Notes: generated by a model from the letters alone, not told the origin. DNA of 64,000 nucleotides from Sphingomonas sp. (GCF_017745215.1 NZ_JAGHZV010000021.1:1-64000); one strand, 5' to 3'. Positions 26,536 to 35,494 are shown, counted from the first letter of the stretch. Numbers and translations: made by a program.

Positions 26536-26855
26536 GTCGGGGCAGTCGCGATCCGCCCGGGGGGCCGCGCAGGCGGACGGCGAGGCGCCTCAGTGTATTA
26601 TTTATGCAATACAGTTTACACGGTTGACACCAATCATCTGAAAAAATCCCATCCGGGGGAAGCGAACACGCGTCGGCCCCTGGATGAGCGCTGGGCTGGA
26701 TCGACGATACGAAAGAGCGCGGCCAGGGTCGCGTCTCAACTCCTATTTTGCAACCCATGGCCGATCGATCCGCGGGACATCGTCGTCACTTGAGCGGGTG
26801 CGCCCGACCCAGGCCGACCTAACCCTCAACCGTCATCCCGGCGAAAGCCTCGTCC
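26536..26855. other. 320-base intergenic region between convergent genes
   Basis: The region lies between the FAH-family stop and the thpR stop. It holds a GAGGCGCCTC palindrome (26582-26591), copy 2 of the 148-bp element (26608-26755) and a fragment of repeat family C (26832-26849). No gene is supported. Confidence 0.65.
26608..26755 (-). repeat. 148-bp dispersed element, copy 2
   Basis: Read on the minus strand, it begins GGTTGCAAAATAGGAGTTG and ends with TGTCAACCGTGTAAACTG at 26608. Both ends align to 14874-15021 without length change; the central 50 bases are much less similar. On the plus strand the end reads as TTTACACGGTTGACAC, which contains a TTGACA box, but no -10 is conserved. Confidence 0.8.
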
Positions 26856-27404
26856 TCAAAAGCCGAACGCCCCCTGCCGCGACTCGAGCCGCCAGCGCCC
26901 CAGCTCGACATGCCGGGTCGCACCCACCACGCTGTGGATCAGCACGAAGTCGGTCGCGTCCCAACCGATCGGCTCGATCGGTTGCTGGAAGGGCGCGCCG
27001 TTGCGGTAGAGCAGCGTGACGTGCGGGCTGAAGCTCCAGCCGTCGCGTGCCAGGCCGTGGCGGCGGAGCGGCTCGGCCAACTGGCGACTGAGCTCGGCGA
27101 GGCCGGCCGAGCGGCGGCTCGGGCGCAGCGCGATCGACCGGTTGCTGCCCGAGAGCCGGTCGAGCCGCACCGCGAAGGGACCGAGCGCCACCGCCGCGCC
27201 GATCGCCAGCATCGCCTCAGCCACGGCCTTGGGGAATCGCTCGAAATCACCGGCGATCGCGAGCGTCTTGTGGAGCCGGTCGTTGGCGACGAGGCTCGTC
27301 GCGCCGGGGAAGGCATCGCGGTGCACCGCGATGAGGTTGCGCTGCACGAAGGGGGGCAGCAGCGCGAAGAAGAGGCGGTGGAGCAGCACGGATCCGGTCC
27401 TCAA
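26856..27404 (-). CDS. thpR: RNA 2',3'-cyclic phosphodiesterase / 2'-5' RNA ligase family (ThpR)
   Basis: The 182-residue 2H phosphoesterase has both catalytic motifs: HKTL at residues 45-48 and HVTL at 128-131. Members hydrolyse or form 2',5'- or 2',3'-cyclic phosphodiester links in RNA. The TTG start sits in a TTGA overlap with the dnaE2 stop, so it is the last gene of the SOS operon imuA-imuB-dnaE2 and should be induced with it. A GTG six codons on is an alternative start. Confidence 0.88.
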   Translation of the reverse strand: MRTGSVLLHRLFFALLPPFVQRNLIAVHRDAFPGATSLVANDRLHKTLAIAGDFERFPKAVAEAMLAIGAAVALGPFAVRLDRLSGSNRSIALRPSRRSAGLAELSRQLAEPLRRHGLARDGWSFSPHVTLLYRNGAPFQQPIEPIGWDATDFVLIHSVVGATRHVELGRWRLESRQGAFGF

Positions 27405-30400
27405 TGAAAGTCGCGCGAGCGCACCGGGATCAGATCAGGCGCCTTGAGGCTGCGGCGTGGCGGCCAGCTGTCGGCGGGACGCTGGCGGGGCAGCTTGATC
27501 CGGTCGCGCGGGTCGATCTCGCCGCCGTGCGTCGCGCCGTCGCCAGGCATGGTCAGTCGCGGCAGCTCGAGCCCGGCGACTTCGCGCAGCATGGGCGTCA
27601 GGTCGGTCAGTTCCTCGGCGACGAGGTGGATCACCAGCCCCTCGCGCTGCACGCGCCCTCGAATGGCCAGCATCGTCGCCGACATGACGATGCGGCGATT
27701 GGCCTCGAACCGGTCGCGCCACAGCACCGCATTGGCGATGCCGGTCTCGTCCTCGAGCGTCACGAACACCACCCCCTTGGCGCTGCCCGGCCGCTGGCGG
27801 ACGAGGATCAGCCCAGCGACTTCGACAGCGTCGCCGTCCCGCATCTGCAGGAGATCGCCGCATCGCGCGATCCGCCGCGCCGAGAGCCGATCGCGCAGGA
27901 AGGCGAGCGGGTGCGCGCGGAGCGACAGCTGCGTCGCGCGATAATCCTCGACCACTTCGGCACCTTCGGTGAGCGGCGCGAGCATGACATGCGGCTCGAC
28001 CGCCTCGGGCACCACGAACCCCTCGCGCGCATCCGCCGCGGCGAGCAGCGGCAGCGGCGCCTGGCCGAGCGCCTTGACCGCCCACAGCGCCTCGCGCCGC
28101 GCGAGCCCGAGCGAGCGGAAGCCGTCCGCACGCGCCAGCCGTTCCAGCGCCGCAGGCTTCACTCCGGAGCGGCGCCAGAGTTCCTCGACCGACGCGAAGG
28201 GCCCGCCGGCGGCGCGCGCGTCGAGGATCCGAGTCGCATCCGTCTCCGCCAGGCCCTGCACGACATGCATGCCGAGCCGCAGCGGCAGCAGCGCCGCCCA
28301 ATCGCCATCGCCGCCGCAGAAGCGTCCCCGCACCCGCGTCGAATCGCCGGGCCCTGCGAGCAGCCGCGTGTCCCACGAGCTGTCGTTGACGCACACCGGC
28401 CGCGCCTCGACGCCATGTTCGCGCGCGTCGCGGATGATCTGCGCGGGCGCATAGAAGCCCATCGGCTGGGCATTGAGCAGCGCGGCGCAGAACACGTCGG
28501 GGTGCCGGCACTTCATCCAGCTCGAGGCATAGGCGATCCTGGCGAAGCTCGCGGCATGGCTCTCGGGGAAACCATAGTTGCTGAACCCCTTGATCTGCTC
28601 GACGAGCCGTTCGGCGAAGTCGCGGCTGATCCCGCGCTCGAGCATGCCGGCGATCAGCTTGGGGCCGAACTCGCCGATGTCGCCGCTCGACTTGAAGGTC
28701 GCCATCGCGCGCCGGAGCCTGTCCGCCTCGGTCGGCGTGAAGCCCGCGCCGACGATCGCCACCTGCATCGCCTGTTCCTGGAACAGCGGCACGCCCAGCG
28801 TCTTCTTCAGCACATCCTTGAGCGCCGGCGAAGGATAGTCGACCAGCTCGGGCTTCTCCCGGCGCTTGAGATAGGGATGGACCATGTTGCCCTGGATCGG
28901 GCCGGGCCGGACGATCGCGACCTGGATCGTGATGTCGTAATGGTCCACCGGCTTCATCCGCGGCAGCATCGACATCTGTGCGCGGCTCTCGATCTGGAAG
29001 ACGCCGAGCGTGTCGGCTTTCTGGATCATCGCGAAGGTGAGCGGGTCGTTGGCCTGGAGCACGTCCGAGGCAAGCGTGAGATCCACGCCCTTGTGCTCGG
29101 CGAGCAGGGCGAAGGCGCGGCGCATGCAGCCGAGCATGCCGAGCCCCAGCACATCGACCTTCATCAGGCCGAGTTCCTCGATGTCGAGCTTCTCCCATTC
29201 GACGACGCGGCGGTCGATCATCGCCGCGGGCTCGATCGGCACGAGCGAATCGAGCCGGTCGCGCGTGAGCACGAAGCCGCCGGGATGCTGCGAGAGGTGC
29301 CGCGGCGTGCCGATCAGCTCGCGCGCGAGCTGCAGGGTCAGCGCCAGCCGGGGATCGTTACGATCGAGGTTGAGCGAATCGGCATGGCCATCGTCGACCT
29401 CGTTCGACGACCCCCAGACCTGGGAGGAAAGCGCCGCGGTCAGGTCCTCGGGCAGGCCGAGCGCCTTGCCGACCTCGCGCAGCGCCCCGCGCGAGCGATA
29501 GCGGCTGACCACCGCGGTCAGCGCGGCATGGTCCTGGCCATAGGTGTCGTAGATCCACTGGATCACTTGCTCGCGCCGCTCATGCTCGAAATCGATGTCG
29601 ATGTCGGGCGGCTCGCCGCGCGCGCCGGAGACGAAGCGCTCGAACAGCAGCTGGTGGCGGATCGGATCGATCGACGTGACGCCAAGCGCATAGCAGATCA
29701 GCGAATTCGCCGCCGAGCCGCGCCCCTGGCACAAGATCTTCTGACTGCGGGCATATTGGACGATCGAATTGACCGTCAGGAAATAGGGCGCGTAGCGGAG
29801 CCTGCGCACCAGCCGCAGCTCCTTGTGCATCAGCCGCCGATAGGGGGTGGGCATGAAACCCGAGAATTTGGCCCGCAGCGATTGCCAGGCGAGCCGTTCG
29901 AGCGCGCGCTGCGGGGTATGGCGGCTCATCACGACCTCGTCGGGATATTGATAGTCGAGCTCGCGCAGCGAGAAGCGGCAGCGCTCGACGATCGCTTCGG
30001 ACGCGCGCAACGCCTCGGGGCAAGGCTGGAAGCGTCGCGCCATTTCCTCGGGCGGCTTCAAATGCCGGTCGGCATTGCGCTCGCGGCGGAAGCCGAGCGC
30101 GTCGATCGTGGTCCGCTCGCGGATCGCGGTCACCACGTCCTGGAGCATCCTCTTGTCGGGATGGTGGTAGAGCACGTCGCCGGTCGCGAGCGGCGTGAGG
30201 CCGAAGCGCCTTGCCGCTTCGTTGAGTTCGTGGAGCCGCAGCGCATCGCCCGGGCGGCGGTGTTGGGTGAGGCAGACGTGCCCGCGCCCCTCGAACAGAT
30301 CGGCCATCCAGCGCAGCGCGATTTCGTCCCCCCCAAGGGCAAAGCTTTCGCCGATGCCGGGGACCAGCGCCGCGACCAGCCCCTCGGCATGGACCGCGAC

Positions 30401-30745
30401 ATCCTCCCAATGGAGGAAGCATTTCCCCTTCTCGCCGCGCTGGGCATCGGCGCGGCTCTTGCCGAGGGTGAGCAGTCGCGTGAGCCGGCTCCACGCCGGC
30501 CGGTCCTCGGGCCAGACGAGCAGCGAGGCGCCGTCGGCGAGGTCGAGCCGGCAGCCGGCGACGAGCCGCACCCCCGTCGCTTCGCTCGCCACCAGCGCGC
30601 GGACCACGCCCGCCACCGAATTGCGGTCGGTCACCCCCAGCGCGGGCAGCCCCATCAGCGCCGCGGTGGCGAACAACTCGTCGGGCGAGGACGCACCGCG
30701 CAGGAACGAATAATGCGTGGTCACCTGGAGCTCGGAATAGGTCAT
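27401..30745 (-). CDS. dnaE2: Error-prone DNA polymerase DnaE2 (ImuC)
   Basis: The 1114-residue C-family polymerase of the inducible mutagenesis cassette starts with a PHP domain (ELQVTTHYSFLRGASSPDEL). The palm has GRGSAANSLICYALGVTSIDP, and PDIDIDFEHERRE carries the catalytic aspartates near residues 380-386. A helix-hairpin region and an OB domain lie in the C-terminal third. It extends past lesions together with ImuB. The ATG overlaps the imuB stop (ATGA, 30742-30745). It lacks the C-terminal tau-binding tail of replicative DnaE, as expected. Confidence 0.95.
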   Translation of the reverse strand: MTYSELQVTTHYSFLRGASSPDELFATAALMGLPALGVTDRNSVAGVVRALVASEATGVRLVAGCRLDLADGASLLVWPEDRPAWSRLTRLLTLGKSRADAQRGEKGKCFLHWEDVAVHAEGLVAALVPGIGESFALGGDEIALRWMADLFEGRGHVCLTQHRRPGDALRLHELNEAARRFGLTPLATGDVLYHHPDKRMLQDVVTAIRERTTIDALGFRRERNADRHLKPPEEMARRFQPCPEALRASEAIVERCRFSLRELDYQYPDEVVMSRHTPQRALERLAWQSLRAKFSGFMPTPYRRLMHKELRLVRRLRYAPYFLTVNSIVQYARSQKILCQGRGSAANSLICYALGVTSIDPIRHQLLFERFVSGARGEPPDIDIDFEHERREQVIQWIYDTYGQDHAALTAVVSRYRSRGALREVGKALGLPEDLTAALSSQVWGSSNEVDDGHADSLNLDRNDPRLALTLQLARELIGTPRHLSQHPGGFVLTRDRLDSLVPIEPAAMIDRRVVEWEKLDIEELGLMKVDVLGLGMLGCMRRAFALLAEHKGVDLTLASDVLQANDPLTFAMIQKADTLGVFQIESRAQMSMLPRMKPVDHYDITIQVAIVRPGPIQGNMVHPYLKRREKPELVDYPSPALKDVLKKTLGVPLFQEQAMQVAIVGAGFTPTEADRLRRAMATFKSSGDIGEFGPKLIAGMLERGISRDFAERLVEQIKGFSNYGFPESHAASFARIAYASSWMKCRHPDVFCAALLNAQPMGFYAPAQIIRDAREHGVEARPVCVNDSSWDTRLLAGPGDSTRVRGRFCGGDGDWAALLPLRLGMHVVQGLAETDATRILDARAAGGPFASVEELWRRSGVKPAALERLARADGFRSLGLARREALWAVKALGQAPLPLLAAADAREGFVVPEAVEPHVMLAPLTEGAEVVEDYRATQLSLRAHPLAFLRDRLSARRIARCGDLLQMRDGDAVEVAGLILVRQRPGSAKGVVFVTLEDETGIANAVLWRDRFEANRRIVMSATMLAIRGRVQREGLVIHLVAEELTDLTPMLREVAGLELPRLTMPGDGATHGGEIDPRDRIKLPRQRPADSWPPRRSLKAPDLIPVRSRDFH

Positions 30746-32454
30746 CCGAACACCCCGTGGAGATACCAGCTCCGGTCGCCGGTGACGTCACGCTCGCCGT
30801 CGCCGCTGCGGAACAGCCAGTAGCGGCGGCCCTGCTCGTCCTCGACGCGGAAATAGTCGCGCACGCTGTGGACCTCGGTGAGCCGCTTCCACCATTCGCC
30901 ATGGACGCGCTCGGGCCCGTCGGCGCGGACGATGCGGTGCGTCTCGCCGCGCCAGGTGAAGCGGCGCGGCGGATGGTCGGGCATCAGCGCCATGACGTCA
31001 TCGACACGCTCGGGCCGGCGCAGCAGCCGCGCGGGGCGCGGCCAGCGATGGTGCCACGGCGGCATCGGCGGTGCGCGGTCGAGCTGGCGGACGTCGTCGG
31101 GTTTCGGCCGTGCGCCACGGCTCTCGGGCGGGTCGAGCGCCCCCGTGCGCCGGACCGAGCGTTCGGGGACGTCGCTCTCTAGGGGCGCGCACCGCCACAG
31201 CCGGTCATGGCCGATTCGCGTGGCGAGCGTGTCGACCAGCGGGGCGAGATCAGGTCCGGTCTCGGCGTCGAGCCGCTCGGCGAGTTCCTCGGGCCCCAGC
31301 GGCTCGGCGCGGCGGACATGGAGGGTGATCGCGTCGATGCCATAGCCGGGCTCGATGCTCTCGATCCGCCGCGCGAGCAGCCGGACGAGATGTGCAGGGT
31401 CGCGGCTGGCGCGCGCGAGGCCGATTCGGATCAGCTGCGGCACCCCGTCGACGCGGTCGGCGACCAGTTCGACCATCCGTGCGCCCTGCCCTGCCTCGGC
31501 AAGCGCCTGGGCGAGGTCGGGCGCGAGCCGGCCGAGCCAATGCGCGATCGCTTCGGCGGTGAGGATCGGCTCGGCGAAGCGGCGGCCGACCGCGATCAGC
31601 TGCGGCGGCACGACGGGCTCGAGCGGTTCGGGAAGATTGCCCAGCGCCTGCTCGAGCCGCTGCGCGAGCGCGAAGCCGAAGCGGCGGACCAGCGGCGCGC
31701 GCGGCATCGCGGCTAAGGTGCCGATGCGGATCACCCCCAACCGGCGGAGCAGCTCGGCCGCGGGCCCCTCGATCCGCAGCGCCTCGGGGGGCAGCGACGC
31801 GATCGCTTCGGCGTGGCGGGCGGGGGGACAGACCGTCACGGCCCGCGAAGTGTGCTGGACCAGCGCCCACGCCGCCCCCGGCGTGTCCGCCACGGCGATC
31901 CGCGCCGAATGGCCCAGCCGCGCGAGCAGGCGGAACAGCCGGCGCGCCATCGCTTCCTCGCCGCCGAACAGATGCGCGACACCCGTCAGGTCGAGGAAGA
32001 TCACGCCCTCCTCGCCATGCGCCACCACCGGCGACCAGCGTCGCGCCAGCGCGATCGCGAGCGCGCGGCGCGCGGTTTCGTCGCCCTCCGGGTCGGCGGG
32101 GCGGATGTCGAGCCGGGGGACGAGCACGCGCGCCTGAGTGATTGCCATGCCTGGCACGAGTCCCAGCGCCAACGCCTCGGGCGAAGCGGCGGCGACAAGA
32201 TTGCGATTGCCTACGCGAGTGGAGGTGACCAGCGCCTCGCCCTGCGCAGAATCGGGCGGGGGGACGGGGCGCGAGTCGCTCTCGCCCTGCGCCCAGCGTG
32301 CACCGGGCCGCCAATGGCCCTCGCCGGGTTGCCGAGCGAGTCGCGCAAGGCTCGCCGAAGGCGTGGCTGCCTCAGGCGGCGCGGCGATCGGCCCTGCCCG
32401 TCGCAGCCTTTCGATCGGCCAATGCGGCAGGCAGAGCGCAGCGACCCGTTTCAT
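30742..32454 (-). CDS. imuB: Y-family polymerase-like mutagenesis protein ImuB
   Basis: The 570-residue protein keeps the Y-family fold (RVAALCLPHWPIERLRR, LVPGMAITQARVLVP, VIFLDLTGVAHLFGGEE), but the acidic catalytic residues of active DinB enzymes are not evident. This fits ImuB as a clamp-binding hub rather than a polymerase. The C terminus is long and basic with WHHRWPRPARLLRRPE. Residues about 25-72 form a Pro/Arg-rich insertion not expected in the family. The first 83 bases overlap imuA, but the conserved N terminus supports the start at 32454. Confidence 0.9.
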   Translation of the reverse strand: MKRVAALCLPHWPIERLRRAGPIAAPPEAATPSASLARLARQPGEGHWRPGARWAQGESDSRPVPPPDSAQGEALVTSTRVGNRNLVAAASPEALALGLVPGMAITQARVLVPRLDIRPADPEGDETARRALAIALARRWSPVVAHGEEGVIFLDLTGVAHLFGGEEAMARRLFRLLARLGHSARIAVADTPGAAWALVQHTSRAVTVCPPARHAEAIASLPPEALRIEGPAAELLRRLGVIRIGTLAAMPRAPLVRRFGFALAQRLEQALGNLPEPLEPVVPPQLIAVGRRFAEPILTAEAIAHWLGRLAPDLAQALAEAGQGARMVELVADRVDGVPQLIRIGLARASRDPAHLVRLLARRIESIEPGYGIDAITLHVRRAEPLGPEELAERLDAETGPDLAPLVDTLATRIGHDRLWRCAPLESDVPERSVRRTGALDPPESRGARPKPDDVRQLDRAPPMPPWHHRWPRPARLLRRPERVDDVMALMPDHPPRRFTWRGETHRIVRADGPERVHGEWWKRLTEVHSVRDYFRVEDEQGRRYWLFRSGDGERDVTGDRSWYLHGVFG

Positions 32455-33118
32455 CGCATGCCTCCACGATCCAATTTGCCCCGTCGCCGCCGCGCTGCCG
32501 CGCCAGCTCGAGCGACCAGCGCGCGCGACCCACCCCCGCCACCGGCAGCGGCGTCGACGGCGCAGTCCCGACTCGCCAACGCGTCACCGCCGCCGAGGGC
32601 AGGCGGAACGGATCGCTGGTCGTGCGCCCGTGCCGCCGCATCAGCAGCGCGATCGTCCGCCCGCCTTCGGCGGCAAGCTGGAGCCGGCGCGTCGCCGTCA
32701 TGTCCGCGCGCTTCGCTTCGCCCACCACCGCGCCGAGCCCGCGATGCCGGAGCCCCTCCTCCATCACCGCGAGCAGTTCGGCATCGTCGCTCGCCTCGGC
32801 ATAGAGCAGCCTTTTGTGCGCCAGCCCCGATTGCGCGAGCCCGGGCGCGAACAGGTCGCGCCGCCGCACCACCCAGAGCACCGGCCCCCAGGCGCGTGCG
32901 GCGATTCCCGCCATGAACAGCGTCGCCGCGCAATCGTCGGCAAGGTCCGCGCTCGCGCCCGCGATTTCGTGGAGCGCATCGAGCCGCAGCCCCTTGTCGG
33001 CCAGCGCCTCGTCGACTGCGCCGATTCCCATCGGCAGCACCGGCCGCCGGCGGAAGCTGCCGGTTTCGAGCGTGCGCAGCGTTTCGCGCAGCTTGGCCAG
33101 GACGACGGGATCGGGCAT
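32372..33118 (-). CDS. imuA: SOS mutagenesis cassette protein ImuA
   Basis: The 248-residue RecA/SulA-like protein has the conserved opening LRTLETG and LPMGIGAVDEALADKGLRLDALHEIAG. A degenerate nucleotide-binding region follows, then SDPFRLPSAAVTRWRV. It is the first gene of the imuA-imuB-dnaE2-thpR operon. A LexA-type box stands 26-40 bases before its start codon. The family assignment follows from both sequence and gene order. Confidence 0.88.
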   Translation of the reverse strand: MPDPVVLAKLRETLRTLETGSFRRRPVLPMGIGAVDEALADKGLRLDALHEIAGASADLADDCAATLFMAGIAARAWGPVLWVVRRRDLFAPGLAQSGLAHKRLLYAEASDDAELLAVMEEGLRHRGLGAVVGEAKRADMTATRRLQLAAEGGRTIALLMRRHGRTTSDPFRLPSAAVTRWRVGTAPSTPLPVAGVGRARWSLELARQRGGDGANWIVEACDETGRCALPAALADRKAATGRADRRAA

Positions 33119-33143
33119 GGTGTTGCGACTCGGAACTCGATTT

Positions 33144-33158
33144 GTTCCTATTTTGTTC
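33144..33158 (-). promoter_or_regulatory. SOS (LexA) box of the imuA operon
   Basis: GTTC at 33144-33147 and GTTC at 33155-33158 are separated by exactly seven bases, the direct-repeat GTTC-N7-GTTC box bound by LexA in alphaproteobacteria. It lies 26 bases before the imuA start, where it would cover the promoter. Confidence 0.9.
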
Positions 33159-33247
33159 CCATCTCCAACAGAGTCAAGCCATGCTTGAGCTGTGCCGAGC
33201 CGCAGCCTTGCTTGGCCGATCGGACACCGCCCCGGAGTGGGAAATAG

Positions 33248-33268
33248 AAGGTCAGCATCACTGACCTT
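33248..33268. promoter_or_regulatory. Perfect inverted-repeat operator before the bkd operon
   Basis: AAGGTCAG and CTGACCTT form a perfect 8-bp inverted repeat around CATCA. The right arm abuts the -35 box at 33268. This is the expected size and place of an operator for a dimeric repressor. The cognate regulator is not encoded in this window. Confidence 0.6.
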
Positions 33269-33296
33269 GTTGCAACGGCCTTTGAAATTTTATAAC
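33268..33296 (+). promoter_or_regulatory. Promoter of the branched-chain dehydrogenase operon
   Basis: TTGTTG (33268-33273) and TATAAC (33291-33296) are 17 bases apart. The -10 box matches the sigma-70 consensus in five of six positions. Transcription would begin near 33303, about 55 bases before the E1alpha start. Confidence 0.55.
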
Positions 33297-33357
33297 AGGC
33301 TCCGGAACCCGAGTCCGCGCGTTATCCGGCGACGCGGAACCCGATTCGGAGAGAGCC

Positions 33358-34626
33358 TTGACCGATCCACGGCGTGCCAACCTGCCGCCCCTGTCGCTGC
33401 ATGTGCCCGAGCCCCGGTTCCGGCCCGGCGACGACGTCGACTTCTCCGATGTGGCGGTGCCTCCCGCCGGATCGGCCCGCCGGCCCGACACCGCCGACAA
33501 GGCCGACAGCTTCCACGAGCTCGCCTACACGCTGATCCGCGTGCTCGACGAGGAAGGCCAGGCGGTCGGCCCATGGAACCCGCGGCTCGATGCCGACCAG
33601 CTGCGCACGATGCTCCGCAACATGGCGCTCACCCGCGCCTTCGACGAGCGGATGTTCCGCGCCCAGCGCCAGGGCAAGACCAGCTTCTACATGAAGTCAT
33701 TGGGCGAGGAGGCCGTCTCGATCGGTGCGGCGATGGCGCTCGCGTCGGACGACATGTGCTTCCCCAGCTATCGGCAGCAAGGGATCCTCATCTCGCGCGG
33801 CTATCCGCTGATCACGATGATGAACCAGATCTATTCGAACAGGGGCGATCCGCTGATGGGCCGCCAGCTGCCGATCATGTATTCGGCGAAGGACCACGGC
33901 TTCTTCTCGATCTCGGGCAACCTCACCACCCAATATCCCCAGGCGGTGGGCTGGGCGATGGCGAGCGCGGCCAAGGGCGATTCGCGGATCGCCGCGACCT
34001 GGTGCGGCGAGGGCAGCACCGCCGAGGGCGACTTCCACTCGGCACTGACCTTCGCGACGGTCTACAAGGCGCCGGTCATCCTCAACGTCGTCAACAACCA
34101 ATGGGCGATCTCGAGCTTCTCGGGCTTCGCCGGCGCCGAGGCGACCACCTTCGCGGCGCGCGCGATCGGCTATGGCATCGCCGGGCTGCGCATCGATGGC
34201 AACGACGCGCTCGCGGTCTATGCCGCGACGCAATGGGCGGCCGAGCGTGCGCGGACCAACCAGGGTCCGACGCTGATCGAGCATTTCACCTACCGCGCCG
34301 AAGGCCATTCCACTTCCGACGACCCCTCGGCCTATCGCAGCGCCGGCGAGCCCAATGCCTGGCCGCTCGGCGACCCGATCCGCCGCTTGAAGGAACACCT
34401 CATCGCGCTCCGCGAATGGGACGAGGAACGCCAGGCGGCGATGGACCTCGAGTGCGCCGAGCAGGTCAAGGCGGCGCAGAAGGCAGCCGAGAAGAACGGC
34501 ATCCTCGGCCATGGCATGCACCAGCCGTTCGACACGATGTTCGAAGGAGTGTTCGAAGAGATGCCCTGGCACCTCAGGGAGCAATGCCAGCAGATGATCG
34601 ACGAGCGGAAGGCGGCCGGCATATGA
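33358..34626 (+). CDS. bkdA1: 2-oxoisovalerate dehydrogenase E1 subunit alpha
   Basis: The 422-residue thiamine-diphosphate subunit oxidatively decarboxylates branched-chain 2-oxoacids. It has the lengthened N terminus typical of bacterial BCKDH alpha chains and contains FYMKSLGEEAVSIGAAMAL, SYRQQGILISRGYP, and the ThDP-binding GEGSTAEGDFHSAL to NVVNNQWAIS span. The phosphorylation-loop region HSTSDDPSAYRS is also present. The start is a TTG at 33358 with GGAGAGAG upstream. It heads an operon with a hydrolase, E1beta and E2; a lipoamide dehydrogenase gene is not adjacent. Confidence 0.93.
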   Translation: MTDPRRANLPPLSLHVPEPRFRPGDDVDFSDVAVPPAGSARRPDTADKADSFHELAYTLIRVLDEEGQAVGPWNPRLDADQLRTMLRNMALTRAFDERMFRAQRQGKTSFYMKSLGEEAVSIGAAMALASDDMCFPSYRQQGILISRGYPLITMMNQIYSNRGDPLMGRQLPIMYSAKDHGFFSISGNLTTQYPQAVGWAMASAAKGDSRIAATWCGEGSTAEGDFHSALTFATVYKAPVILNVVNNQWAISSFSGFAGAEATTFAARAIGYGIAGLRIDGNDALAVYAATQWAAERARTNQGPTLIEHFTYRAEGHSTSDDPSAYRSAGEPNAWPLGDPIRRLKEHLIALREWDEERQAAMDLECAEQVKAAQKAAEKNGILGHGMHQPFDTMFEGVFEEMPWHLREQCQQMIDERKAAGI

Positions 34627-35492
34627 TCGCGCGCCGTGACTTACTGAGGGCGGGCGTTGCGTTCGGGGCGCTCGGCGTGCTCGGGATCGCGGGCGGACTG
34701 CCCGGACTCGCGCTCGCTGCCGATCCGGTGAATGTGATTACCACCGACATGCCCTTCGCCGTGGGCAGCCGCAGCACGCGGCTGTTCGAGACCAAGGTCG
34801 AGCGCAGCAAGCCCAAGGGCGTGGTGCTCTTCTCGGCGGGCTATGGCTCGGCGCCCGACAGCTATGCGCGGCTCCAGGCGGTGCTCGCGATCGAAGGCTT
34901 CGTCGTGCTCGCGACGCTGTCGGTCGATTCGCCCGCCTATCCCGACACCGCGAGCTTCAATCGCGCGCAGGTCTTCATCGAGCGGATCGCCGACATGAAG
35001 GCGCTCTCCGCCTATGCCGCGCGGCGATACCCCGGGCTGCCGGTGCTCGCGGTCGGCCACAGCTTCGGCACGCTGATCGCGCTCTGCCAGGCGGGCGGGC
35101 TCGCGCGGGCGGCCGATCCGACGGTCAAGGCGGTGCTCGGCTTCTCGAGCCCGGGCAAGATCCCCGGGCTGGTCAACGCCAATTCCTATGAGGGCGTCAC
35201 CGTGCCGACGCTGATCGTCACCGGCACCGATGACACCGTCCCGCAGTTCGCGACCGATCCGGCGGATCACCTTTTCCCGATCGAATCCTCGCCGGCGGGC
35301 GGCAAATACGCGCTGGTGATCGCCGGCGCCGACCATCGCCTCGCGCACGACCAGGGAGTGGGCTTCGATCGCGCGCTGCCGCTGGTGAAGCTGTTCGTCG
35401 AGGCGGACGGGCTGGGCGACACCGGGGCCGCCCGCCGCCTCGCCGGCTGGCAGGCCGCCGCGGGCGACCGCTTCATCGTACGGGAGCGTTGA
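34623..35492 (+). CDS. Tat-exported alpha/beta hydrolase within the bkd operon
   Basis: The 289-residue protein has a twin-arginine signal (ARRDLLRAGVAFGALG) followed by an AxA-type cleavage region (LALAADP). It then has an alpha/beta-hydrolase domain with nucleophile elbow GHSFG (S147), an acid in VTGTDDTVPQ and the histidine in AGADHRLAHD. It should act in the periplasm on an ester, amide or lipid. ATGA overlaps join it to E1alpha, and E1beta begins two bases after its stop. The link between an exported hydrolase and a cytoplasmic dehydrogenase is unexplained. Confidence 0.85.
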   Translation: MIARRDLLRAGVAFGALGVLGIAGGLPGLALAADPVNVITTDMPFAVGSRSTRLFETKVERSKPKGVVLFSAGYGSAPDSYARLQAVLAIEGFVVLATLSVDSPAYPDTASFNRAQVFIERIADMKALSAYAARRYPGLPVLAVGHSFGTLIALCQAGGLARAADPTVKAVLGFSSPGKIPGLVNANSYEGVTVPTLIVTGTDDTVPQFATDPADHLFPIESSPAGGKYALVIAGADHRLAHDQGVGFDRALPLVKLFVEADGLGDTGAARRLAGWQAAAGDRFIVRER

Positions 35493-35494
35493 GC

